Assembly: GCF_013033355.1 (NCBI RefSeq)
Contig: NZ_WQDY01000001.1
Location: 186,001 to 250,000 of the forward strand
Length of the DNA: 64,000 nucleotides
Direction: 5' to 3'
Origin: Ruegeria lacuscaerulensis
GTDB lineage: Bacteria > Pseudomonadota > Alphaproteobacteria > Rhodobacterales > Rhodobacteraceae
The notes beneath the pieces were generated by a model. That model was not told where the DNA came from and made no database searches. It saw only the letters and a list, made by a program, of their open reading frames with translations. Shown here one piece after another: positions 44,250-51,788 of this stretch; position 1 is the stretch's first letter; every line of letters starts with the position of its first letter. A program made the position numbers and the translations under genes.

Positions 44250-44588
44250 ATGACCTACGTTGTCACTGAAAACTGCATTGGCTGCAAATACACCGACTGT
44301 GTCGAAGTGTGCCCGGTGGATTGTTTCTATGAAGGTGAAAACACGCTGGTCATTCATCCGGACGAATGCATTGACTGTGGCGTTTGCGAACCCGAATGCC
44401 CCGCCGACGCCATCCGCCCCGACACCGAGCCGGGCATGGACCAATGGGTCGAGTTCAACCGGAAATACTCGGAAATGTGGCCGGTTATCATTACCAAAAA
44501 AGACCCGCTGCCCGAAGCCGAAGAACGCGACGGTGAAGAGGGTAAAATGGAGAAGTATTTCTCGGAAGCACCGGGTGAAGGCGGTTAA
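44250..44588 (+). CDS. fdxA: Seven-iron ferredoxin (FdxA)
   Basis: This 112-residue ferredoxin carries one 3Fe-4S and one 4Fe-4S cluster. [20 protein letters not shown] gives the first cysteine set and [18 protein letters not shown] the second. The long acidic C-terminal half ([20 protein letters not shown]) is typical of the FdxA type from Azotobacter and Rhodobacterales. It is an electron carrier whose partners are unknown. It lies downstream of the S4 gene and upstream of carD, an order I recall as conserved in this group. Confidence 0.95.
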   Translation: MTYVVTENCIGCKYTDCVEVCPVDCFYEGENTLVIHPDECIDCGVCEPECPADAIRPDTEPGMDQWVEFNRKYSEMWPVIITKKDPLPEAEERDGEEGKMEKYFSEAPGEGG

Positions 44589-44871
44589 GCGATTCGCCGC
44601 CTAAACTCTTTAGTTTAAGAGCAAGAAATCCTCTTAACATTTTGTTTTTAGTTAAATTTAATGCTTTGTCTATCCACGCTGCTTTCGTGTGTCGCATTTT
44701 TGTGATATACTTGGTAGCTGAATGATGACTGAGCTGGGGATGACTCCGTAAGTATGTACGCTTTGGAGTTTTGATTTTTAGACAAACAAACCGCCTGACC
44801 GGGCCAGAGTGGCGCGGGTTGGGGCGTATTGTTGTCTGTTGTCCAGCTCATTTAACCAAGGATGAACCTGT
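44589..44871 (+). promoter_or_regulatory. Intergenic region before carD, with possible leader structure
   Basis: This AT-rich gap of 283 bases lies between fdxA and carD. It holds TATACT at 44706-44711, a good -10 candidate without a matching -35. Downstream, an ACTCC...GGAGT inverted repeat (from about 44744 to 44768) is followed by TTTTGATTTTT, a weak terminator-like feature. AGGCGG/CCGCCT around the fdxA stop is another short hairpin. No credible gene is seen in either strand. Confidence 0.35.
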
Positions 44872-45381
44872 ATGTCTAAGTCGAAAAAGCTTGAGTTCCG
44901 CCCGAACGATTATGTTGTCTACCCAGCCCATGGCGTGGGACAGATCATCTCGATCGAGGAGCAGGAAGTCGCGGGATATTCGCTCGAGCTGTTCGTGATT
45001 TCTTTTGAAAAAGACAAGATGACCTTGCGCGTTCCGACCAACAAGGCAACAGAATCTGGCCTTCGGTCGCTGAGTTCACCGGACGTCATTAGCCAAGCGA
45101 TGAAAACCTTGAAGGGTAAGGCCAAGGTCAAGCGCGCAATGTGGTCGCGTCGGGCGCAGGAATATGAACAGAAAATCAACTCAGGCGACCTGATCTCGAT
45201 CGCCGAAGTTGTCCGCGATCTGCACCGCACCGATGATCAGCGCGAACAAAGCTATTCCGAACGTCAGCTGTACGAGGCTGCGCTTGAGCGTCTGACCCGT
45301 GAAGTTGCCGCCGTTTCAGGGGCAGGCGAGGTGTCTGCGGCCCAACAAGTGGACGAAGTCCTGACATCGCGCGCCGCCTAA
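44872..45381 (+). CDS. CarD-family transcription regulator
   Basis: This 169-residue protein has an N-terminal RNA-polymerase-interacting domain (FRPNDYVVYPAHGVGQIISI, LFVISFEKDKMTLRVPTNKA) that resembles the Mfd RID Tudor fold, and a helical C-terminal DNA-contacting part (MWSRRAQEYEQKINSGDLIS, SYSERQLYEAALERLTREVA). CarD proteins stabilise open promoter complexes, including rRNA promoters, by binding the RNA polymerase beta subunit. AAGGA precedes the ATG. A perfect terminator follows, so it is a single-gene unit. Confidence 0.93.
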   Translation: MSKSKKLEFRPNDYVVYPAHGVGQIISIEEQEVAGYSLELFVISFEKDKMTLRVPTNKATESGLRSLSSPDVISQAMKTLKGKAKVKRAMWSRRAQEYEQKINSGDLISIAEVVRDLHRTDDQREQSYSERQLYEAALERLTREVAAVSGAGEVSAAQQVDEVLTSRAA

Positions 45382-45404
45382 TCGACCTACTACAAATTTC
45401 GATG

Positions 45405-45431
45405 GGCCGCCTGTATCACAGGCGGCCTTTT
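45405..45431 (+). terminator. carD terminator
   Basis: GGCCGCCTG and CAGGCGGCC form a perfect nine-base stem over a five-base loop, followed by TTTT, 23 bases after the carD stop. Confidence 0.88.
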
Positions 45432-45495
45432 CCGTTTGACGGGCTTGGTGAACTGAGGAAAATCCGCTAATTTCCGTTTTGGTAGAGGCGGATAG

Positions 45496-46266
45496 ATGGC
45501 AAGGATAAAGAAAACTCTCAGGTATCTATATATCGGCCACGATCCGGTGTCGGTCTGGTTCCGATATTGTCTGATCCTGTTCGACGCCGGAACTATCGTT
45601 TTCTTTATTGCCACGGCGCATATTCCTCATGGTCCCGGAATTTCAGCCGCCAGCATGATCGTGGGCTTTTTGATCCTGTTGGATTTTTCTGCCCGTCTGT
45701 GGATCGCAAAGAAACCCTGGCAGCTTTTCTTCAAGGTTTACACACTGGCGGATGTGGTAGTCATTCTGTCTTTGATGCTTGACCCCCTGATCACTGGTAA
45801 TCTGGCGTTTTTGCGTATTCTCAGGGCTTTGCGCTTGATTCATTCGTATCACTTGCTGCGAGACCTGCGCCGTGACAGCTCGTTTTTCCGCACACATGAA
45901 GATGCGGTGATCGCGGCGATCAACCTTTTGGTTTTTGTGTTCGTGACCTCGACAGCTGTTTTGGTATTCTTCATCCCTGAGAACAGCCAGACAGCCTATA
46001 TCGACGCGCTGTATTTTACGATGGCAACGCTGACCACCACTGGCTTCGGGGACATCACATTGGCCACTCCGGGTGGTAAACTCTTTTCAGTTTTCATTAT
46101 GGTGGTCGGTGTTGCGCTATTTGTGCGTCTCGCGCAGGCAATTTTCATGCCGCAGAAGGTGCGCTACAAATGTCCGAGTTGCGGACTTTTCCGTCACGAC
46201 CCCGATGCAGTTCATTGCAAACACTGCGGCGAGGTGCTGCGGATTGAGACAGGTGGCTCGTCCTAA
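45496..46266 (+). CDS. Voltage-gated-like potassium channel with C-terminal zinc ribbon
   Basis: This 256-residue protein has six predicted helices. The fourth reads FLRILRALRLIHSYHLLRDL, with Arg at every third position like a voltage sensor. The pore has TMATLTTTGFGDITLATPGG, where TTGFGD is the K+ selectivity filter. After the last helix a short tail reads YKCPSCGLFRHDPDAVHCKH then CGE, a four-Cys zinc ribbon at about residues 225-247. This tail replaces the usual RCK or cyclic-nucleotide domain. GAGGCGG precedes the ATG. Its stop overlaps that of the convergent cobS gene. Confidence 0.88.
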   Translation: MARIKKTLRYLYIGHDPVSVWFRYCLILFDAGTIVFFIATAHIPHGPGISAASMIVGFLILLDFSARLWIAKKPWQLFFKVYTLADVVVILSLMLDPLITGNLAFLRILRALRLIHSYHLLRDLRRDSSFFRTHEDAVIAAINLLVFVFVTSTAVLVFFIPENSQTAYIDALYFTMATLTTTGFGDITLATPGGKLFSVFIMVVGVALFVRLAQAIFMPQKVRYKCPSCGLFRHDPDAVHCKHCGEVLRIETGGSS

Positions 46267-47027
46267 AGCAAAGTAACCAATGTCAGCAGCATAGCGATTT
46301 CAGAGATTTGCTGAGTCGCGCCCAGTACGTCGCCTGTCTGACCGCCGATCTTGGACCTTGCGACCATTGCCAGAGCCAAAACTGCCAGAGCGCTCAACAG
46401 AACGGCTGCTAACGCGGAAATCCCGATCAGAACTGCGCAAATGCCAAACGCCAATCCGACGCCGCCTGCGACAATAGATATCTTTGGGGCGCCAACCGAT
46501 TGGCTCAGCCCCGATCCTCGTGCATTCGGTAAGCTGGCCATAACAGGAGGCATCATCGCGCGCGACCAGACACTTGCGGCCAAAATTGCCGAGAAATACT
46601 GGGCCGCGAGCAGCGTCTCGATCAAGGTGACGCGTAAGAACAGCGATAGGATCAACGCCAAAACGCCATACGTGCCAATGTGGCTGTCCTTCATAATCTC
46701 CAGCCGACGTTCGGGGGTGAAGCCGCCCCAAAACCCGTCAACTGTATCTGCCAGGCCATCCTCGTGCATGGCGCCAGTGGACAGAATTAGTGCGGTTACC
46801 ACCAAAATGGCGCTGGCCGTGGCGTTCAGCCCGATCGACATCGCAGCCCAACCTACACAGCAGGCCAAAGCGCCAAGAATGGTTCCGACGAAAGGAAAGG
46901 CCCATGCAGCGTTGGCCTGTCGCGCAAATACCTGCGAAGGCAGTTTGGGGACGGGCAAACGCGTCAACAGGACAAAAGCCAGCGGAATATCCCACAAGGA
47001 AATGGGCACCGTGTCGTTTTTTGCCAT
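46263..47027 (-). CDS. cobS: Adenosylcobinamide-GDP ribazoletransferase
   Basis: This 254-residue inner-membrane enzyme joins adenosylcobinamide-GDP to alpha-ribazole in the last steps of coenzyme B12 assembly. It shows VLLTRLPVPKLP near the N-terminus, ANAAWAFPFVGTILGALACC, and the conserved GAMHEDGLADTVDGFWGGFTPERRLEIMKDSHIGTYG block (Asp-rich), followed by several helices. The start at 47027 has AAAGGCGTGGA upstream; a longer frame to 47075 exists. cobT is divergent 79 bases away, so the pair probably shares a control region. No cobalamin riboswitch is visible in that gap. Confidence 0.94.
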   Translation of the reverse strand: MAKNDTVPISLWDIPLAFVLLTRLPVPKLPSQVFARQANAAWAFPFVGTILGALACCVGWAAMSIGLNATASAILVVTALILSTGAMHEDGLADTVDGFWGGFTPERRLEIMKDSHIGTYGVLALILSLFLRVTLIETLLAAQYFSAILAASVWSRAMMPPVMASLPNARGSGLSQSVGAPKISIVAGGVGLAFGICAVLIGISALAAVLLSALAVLALAMVARSKIGGQTGDVLGATQQISEIAMLLTLVTLL

Positions 47028-47106
47028 TTCCACGCCTTTCAGGGTCTTGTTGGATGGATAGCTTCGGTTAAACACACAGGACCACTCTGATGCAACGAGG
47101 CTTTGG

Positions 47107-48120
47107 ATGCTGCCTGAACTTAAAGACCTAAATTCCTTTCGAGATGCCCTTCTTCGTGCGCCGGGCCCTGATCAGGACGCTGTGAACGGAGCCGCAGACC
47201 GAAATGGGCAACTGACCAAGCCACCCGGCGCATTGGGGCGGCTTGAGGATCTGGCCATCTGGTATGCGGGTTGGCGCGGGGATGCGCGGCCACAGATTTC
47301 GGCACCGCAGGTGATTGTTTTCGCCGGAAACCATGGCGTAACGGCGCAGGGTGTGTCTGCATTTCCACCGGAAGTCACCGTTCAGATGGTGATGAACTTT
47401 GAGCATGGCGGAGCGGCCATCAACCAGCTTGCCAAGTCGGCTGGAGCGACCATGGATGTACATGCGCTTGAGTTGGACCGTCCAACAGCGGATTTCACCG
47501 CGGGTCCTGCGATGTCTGAGGCCGAGGTGTTGGCCGCGCTTCGCACAGGGTGGGACGCGGTAGACGCAACCGCCGATCTGTTGGTGGTTGGCGAGATGGG
47601 AATTGGCAACACCACCCCGGCTGCCGCAATTGCCTGCGCCTTGTTTGGCGGTGACGCTGCGGACTGGACGGGCAGGGGCACCGGTGTAGACGACGCTGGT
47701 CTTGCGAATAAAACCCGTGTTGTGGCCGAGGGCGTTGCGCTGCATGGCGGCACGGGTGATGGGATCGAAATTTTGCGCCGTCTCGGCGGACGCGAGATCG
47801 CCGCCATGGCTGGAGCGATCGCGGCAGCGCGGGTACTGCGCATCCCGGTCATCTTGGATGGTTTCATCTGCTCCTCCGCCGCTGCGTGCTTGGCGGATAT
47901 CGCCGATGGCGCGTTGGATCATTCCGTCGCTGGACATCAAAGTGCCGAAGGCGCCCATGGCGCGGTTTTGGCAAAGCTGGGCAAACGGCCGCTGCTGAAC
48001 CTTGGTCTGCGACTGGGCGAAGGATCGGGTGGTGCTCTGGCGATCAATATCCTCAAAAGCGCAGTGGCCTGTCATTCCGGCATGGCAACTTTTGCCGAGG
48101 CGGGCGTATCAGACGGTTGA
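47107..48120 (+). CDS. cobT: Nicotinate-nucleotide:dimethylbenzimidazole phosphoribosyltransferase
   Basis: This 337-residue enzyme makes alpha-ribazole phosphate, the lower ligand of B12. Conserved blocks are [80 protein letters not shown] (substrate region) and [20 protein letters not shown] with the catalytic Glu. Its product is the acceptor for cobS, encoded divergently next door. A terminator follows directly after the gene. Confidence 0.95.
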   Translation: MLPELKDLNSFRDALLRAPGPDQDAVNGAADRNGQLTKPPGALGRLEDLAIWYAGWRGDARPQISAPQVIVFAGNHGVTAQGVSAFPPEVTVQMVMNFEHGGAAINQLAKSAGATMDVHALELDRPTADFTAGPAMSEAEVLAALRTGWDAVDATADLLVVGEMGIGNTTPAAAIACALFGGDAADWTGRGTGVDDAGLANKTRVVAEGVALHGGTGDGIEILRRLGGREIAAMAGAIAAARVLRIPVILDGFICSSAAACLADIADGALDHSVAGHQSAEGAHGAVLAKLGKRPLLNLGLRLGEGSGGALAINILKSAVACHSGMATFAEAGVSDG

Positions 48121-48127
48121 TCTTATG

Positions 48128-48155
48128 GCCTGACCCTTTGGGTCAGGCTGACTTT
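48128..48155. terminator. Terminator between cobT and the CPA2 antiporter gene
   Basis: GCCTGACCC and GGGTCAGGC form a perfect nine-base stem with a three-base loop, then TGACTTTTT. The second arm includes the stop codon of the convergent antiporter gene. Confidence 0.8.
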
Positions 48156-50023
48156 TTGGCGTGTTTTTCCGCCAGTTCCAACAGCTCGGTTTCGAGATCC
48201 TTTTCGAACTGGCGGGCCCGTTCGATGTATTTCTTGTTCTCGGCTGTCGGCATTCCGGGAATCCAAAGCTCGGCCAACTCGCGTACCGACATCCTGTCGT
48301 GATGATAGAAAGTCTGTTCGGCCTGCGCGGCCTCGTATTCGCTCAGGCCGATGTTTTCCAGAACATACCGACCAGCACGCAGTGATCCGTCAAACATTTC
48401 GCGCACGATATCATTGGCGCCAGCCTGATACAGTTCATAGACATGGGTTCTGTCTCGGGCGCGGGCGATAATGTGCAAATCGGGTCGCTGACGACGTGCG
48501 AACCCCACCAGACGAGTAACCTGTTTGGGATCGTCCATTGCAGCCACCAAAACAGCAGCTTTTTCTAGGCCAGCGGCGCGCAGCAGTTCAGGACGGGTGG
48601 GGTCGCCCAGAAACCCTTTGACGCCGAACCGACGCATCAGTTGGACCGTCTCAATGTCGTGGTCCAGAACGACCGTCTTGGTTCCACTGGCCTGAACCAG
48701 CCGGTTGACGATCTGACCGAAACGGCCAATCCCGGCAATGATCACAGGACCTTTTTCATCTATCTCATCGGGTTCGGGTGTCGGAGCGCCGTCGCTCATC
48801 CGGCGCGACAACAGGTCATAGATGATGAACAGAAGCGGCGTGATCAACATGGTCAAAGCGATGATCATCAGCAGCTTTTGTGACAAATCAGGAGGGATGA
48901 CGTTCTGCTGGGTCGAAAAGGCAAGTAGAACAAACCCGAACTCGCCCGCTTGCGCCAGCCCCAGCGTGAACAGCCAATGATCGCGACCACGTAATTTAAA
49001 CGCGCGGCCGACCAGAAACAGAATGATCCCTTTGACGAGGATGACTAAAAGGGCCAGCCCGATCAGATCGAACGGATCATTGAAGAAATAGGCGACGTCA
49101 ATTCCGGCCCCGACGGTGATGAAGAACAGGCCCAGAAACAAACCCTTAAAGGGTTCCAGATCGCTTTCCATCTCATGCCGGAATTCCGAGCTGGCCAGCA
49201 CTACCCCCGCCAGAAACGCACCGAGGGCCGGGGAAAGGCCAACCAACGTCATCAAAAAGGAAATCCCGACAACGATCATCAATGCCAATGCCGTATACAT
49301 CTCGCGTAGGCGCGTGGCGTGGATAAAGCGGAATAGGGGGCGGGTCAGGTAGACACCAGCCAGAATAACAAAGGCAATGGCACCGATAGTGACCAATGTG
49401 ACGGCCCAGCCCGGCAGGCCTTCGACCAGTGACAAGCTGTGATGCGCCTTGTCGTGAAGGTCCGTTGCGGCCCTGTTTATGGAACCGTCATTCTGAATTT
49501 GCGGAATCGCCGGCAGGGCCAGCAACGGTAGCAGCGCAAGGATCGGGATCACTGCAATGTCTTGCGTCAAAAGCACCGAGAAAGTCGCGCGCCCTCCGTT
49601 CGTTTGCATCAAGCCTTTTTCGGACAAGGTTTGCAAAACGATCGCTGTTGAGGACAAAGACAAGGTCAAACCGACTGCCAGTGCCACGGACCACGGATGA
49701 TTGGCGTAGATGGCAACGCCCGCGATCACTCCGGTAGACAGCAAAACCTGAAGGCCACCCAATCCCAGCAAGCGCTCGCGCATGTCCCACAAAGCGCGGG
49801 GTTCCAGTTCCAGCCCAATCAGGAACAGCATCATGACCACGCCGAACTCGGCCACATGCTGCAGGCTTTCGGTTTCGGCGCCGACCAGTCCAAACATGGG
49901 CCCTATGACGATCCCTGCAGCTAGGTATCCCAAGACCGAACCAAGCCCCAGGCGCGCCGACAGCGGCACAGCGATCACGGCGGCAGCCAGATAGATCGAA
50001 GCCTGGTAAAGGAAATCGTCCAT
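48143..50023 (-). CDS. CPA2-family cation:proton antiporter with TrkA-N domain (Kef type)
   Basis: This 626-residue membrane protein has about 12 helices (residues 1-390) of the Na+/H+ exchanger fold: LGSVLGYLAAGIVIGPMFGL, MLFLIGLELEPRALWDMRER, LSSTAIVLQTLSEKGLM, TQDIAVIPILALLPLLALP (the ion-binding Asp). A cytoplasmic TrkA-N nucleotide-binding domain follows (VIIAGIGRFGQIVNRLVQAS, VVLDHDIETVQLMRRFGVKG). This is the KefB/KefC architecture, a K+ efflux system. The glutathione-partner subunit KefF/G is not adjacent. AGAGGA precedes the ATG at 50023. The C-terminus ends in a charged helix. Confidence 0.92.
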   Translation of the reverse strand: MDDFLYQASIYLAAAVIAVPLSARLGLGSVLGYLAAGIVIGPMFGLVGAETESLQHVAEFGVVMMLFLIGLELEPRALWDMRERLLGLGGLQVLLSTGVIAGVAIYANHPWSVALAVGLTLSLSSTAIVLQTLSEKGLMQTNGGRATFSVLLTQDIAVIPILALLPLLALPAIPQIQNDGSINRAATDLHDKAHHSLSLVEGLPGWAVTLVTIGAIAFVILAGVYLTRPLFRFIHATRLREMYTALALMIVVGISFLMTLVGLSPALGAFLAGVVLASSEFRHEMESDLEPFKGLFLGLFFITVGAGIDVAYFFNDPFDLIGLALLVILVKGIILFLVGRAFKLRGRDHWLFTLGLAQAGEFGFVLLAFSTQQNVIPPDLSQKLLMIIALTMLITPLLFIIYDLLSRRMSDGAPTPEPDEIDEKGPVIIAGIGRFGQIVNRLVQASGTKTVVLDHDIETVQLMRRFGVKGFLGDPTRPELLRAAGLEKAAVLVAAMDDPKQVTRLVGFARRQRPDLHIIARARDRTHVYELYQAGANDIVREMFDGSLRAGRYVLENIGLSEYEAAQAEQTFYHHDRMSVRELAELWIPGMPTAENKKYIERARQFEKDLETELLELAEKHAKKSA

Positions 50024-50038
50024 ATTATCCTCTTTGGG

Positions 50039-50494
50039 TCAGGTAGGCAGGGGCGCGTCGCGCTTGAGTTGGTCCATAACGATCTGGCTTTGCACACGTG
50101 CTACCGCAGGATGCGGCAGTATCACCTGATGAAGCAAGCGATTGAGGGCGGATAGATCGTCGCAATAGACATGAAGCAGGTAATCTGCCTCACCTGTCAT
50201 CGTCCAAGCGCTGGTGATTTCGGGCCGGGTGTCGACCATGCGGGCAAAGCTTTCGGATTGTTCCGGACCGTGAGTGCCGAGATGGACCTGAACAAAGCCT
50301 TGTACCTGCAGCCCCAGCTTCAGCGGGTCCAGGCGCGCGGCGTAGCCGGTGATGTATCCTTCAGCCTCCAGCCTTTGACGACGGCGGCCGGCTTGACTGG
50401 GCGACAGGTTCAGCATCTCACCCAGCTGATGCGCCGTCAGATGCGCATTTGTCTGAAGTGCTGATAAGAGTCGCGTATCGGTGGAATCCAGCAT
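50039..50494 (-). CDS. Lrp/AsnC-family regulator, likely of hppD
   Basis: This 151-residue regulator has a winged helix (TRLLSALQTNAHLTAHQLGE, SPSQAGRRRQRLEAEGYITG) and a RAM domain (LQVQGFVQVHLGTHGPEQSE, TSAWTMTGEADYLLHVYCDD). The start at 50494 begins the conserved fold; a frame to 50548 is open. It is divergent from hppD across 146 bases and so is the obvious candidate to regulate tyrosine breakdown. It lies 15 bases upstream of the CPA2 antiporter stop region, unrelated by function. Confidence 0.9.
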   Translation of the reverse strand: MLDSTDTRLLSALQTNAHLTAHQLGEMLNLSPSQAGRRRQRLEAEGYITGYAARLDPLKLGLQVQGFVQVHLGTHGPEQSESFARMVDTRPEITSAWTMTGEADYLLHVYCDDLSALNRLLHQVILPHPAVARVQSQIVMDQLKRDAPLPT

Positions 50495-50640
50495 ATGCGG
50501 ACTTCTTTCGTAAAAATCTGTTTTGGTGCGGACATCGCGCGTTTCCACCTAGTTTACTCGAAAACAATGCGCAGAAACAGCGCCGAATAAGGCGTATTTT
50601 GGAATCAGCAAAGAAATTCCTGTTTTCACGGAGACGCGCC

Positions 50641-51738
50641 ATGGGACCCTTCCCGCATAACGCCCCGAAATCTGCCATCAGCAACGAAAACCCCGCCGGA
50701 ACCGACGGTTTCGAATTTGTCGAATTTGCCCATCCCAACCCGCAAGAGCTGCGTGATCTTTTCACCAAGATGGGATTTGAGTTGGTCGGTCACCATAAGA
50801 CGAAGCCATCGGTCGAGCTTTGGCAGCAAGGCGATGTGACTTACATCCTCAATGCGGATGCGGACAGTTTTGCAGCTAAGTTTGTTACAGAACATGGCCC
50901 TTGTGCACCGGCGATGGGGTGGCGCGTCGTGGATGCGCAAAAAGCCTATGAACACGCGGTCAGCAAGGGCGCCGAGCCCTATGATGCTGCGGACAAAACG
51001 ATGGACGTACCTGCGATCAAAGGGATCGGCGGGTCTTTGATCTATTTCATCGACCAATATTATGAGACGTCTCCCTACAACCAAGAGTTCAAGTGGACCG
51101 AACAGTCCAAGCCGCGGGGTGACGGGTTTTATTACCTCGATCACCTCACCCACAACGTCTACAAGGGAAATATGGACAAGTGGTTCAAGTTTTACGGCGA
51201 TTTGTTCAACTTCCGTGAGATCCGCTTTTTCGATATTCAGGGTAAGTTCACAGGGCTTTACAGCCGCGCGCTGACATCGCCCTGTGGCCGTATTCGCATC
51301 CCGATCAACGAAGATCGCGGCGAGACCGGGCAGATCGTCTCTTATCTGAAAAAGTACAAGGGTGAAGGCATCCAGCATATCGCCGTCGGCAGCGAGGATA
51401 TCTATGCGTCGACGGATGCGATTGCCGAAAAGGGTTTGAAATTCATGCCCGGCCCAAACGAAGCGTATTACCATATGTCCAAAGACCGCGTGGTCGACCA
51501 CGAAGAGCCACTGGATCGGATGATGAAACACGGCATTCTGATCGACGGCGAAGGCGTTCTGGACGGTGGCGAAACGCGGATCTTGCTTCAGATTTTCTCA
51601 AAAACAGTGATTGGGCCGATATTCTTCGAGTTCATCCAGCGCAAAGGTGACGATGGATTTGGCGAGGGCAACTTTCAGGCGCTGTTCGAATCCATCGAGC
51701 GCGAGCAGATCGAAAGTGGTGAAATATCAGCGGCTTGA
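50641..51738 (+). CDS. hppD: 4-Hydroxyphenylpyruvate dioxygenase
   Basis: This 365-residue non-heme iron enzyme converts 4-hydroxyphenylpyruvate to homogentisate in tyrosine and phenylalanine breakdown. Two vicinal-oxygen-chelate domains are present. The iron ligands appear in LDHLTHNVYKGN (His), GEGIQHIAVGSEDIYA (His) and GPIFFEFIQRKGDDGFGEGN (Glu). The typical C-terminal GFGEGNFQALFESIEREQ ending is intact. The ATG at 50641 has ACGGAG upstream; a longer open frame is not supported. The neighbouring AsnC regulator probably senses an aromatic amino acid. The next pathway gene, hmgA, is not in the window. Confidence 0.96.
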   Translation: MGPFPHNAPKSAISNENPAGTDGFEFVEFAHPNPQELRDLFTKMGFELVGHHKTKPSVELWQQGDVTYILNADADSFAAKFVTEHGPCAPAMGWRVVDAQKAYEHAVSKGAEPYDAADKTMDVPAIKGIGGSLIYFIDQYYETSPYNQEFKWTEQSKPRGDGFYYLDHLTHNVYKGNMDKWFKFYGDLFNFREIRFFDIQGKFTGLYSRALTSPCGRIRIPINEDRGETGQIVSYLKKYKGEGIQHIAVGSEDIYASTDAIAEKGLKFMPGPNEAYYHMSKDRVVDHEEPLDRMMKHGILIDGEGVLDGGETRILLQIFSKTVIGPIFFEFIQRKGDDGFGEGNFQALFESIEREQIESGEISAA

Positions 51739-51762
51739 GCTGGTTATCAAATGCGTAAATTG

Positions 51763-51788
51763 GGCGGCGCATCACCTGTGCCGCCTTT
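51763..51788. terminator. hppD terminator
   Basis: GGCGGCGCA and TGTGCCGCC form a nine-base stem with one G-T pair over a five-base loop, then TTT. It overlaps the stop region of the convergent gene. Confidence 0.72.

Noticed and set aside
44648-44851. A 67-codon open frame on the minus strand before carD
   Set aside because: It has no ribosome site or recognisable feature, and its composition is that of non-coding DNA.
47028-47106. Cobalamin riboswitch between cobS and cobT
   Set aside because: The gap is only 79 bases and lacks the B12-box sequence, so a full riboswitch cannot fit.
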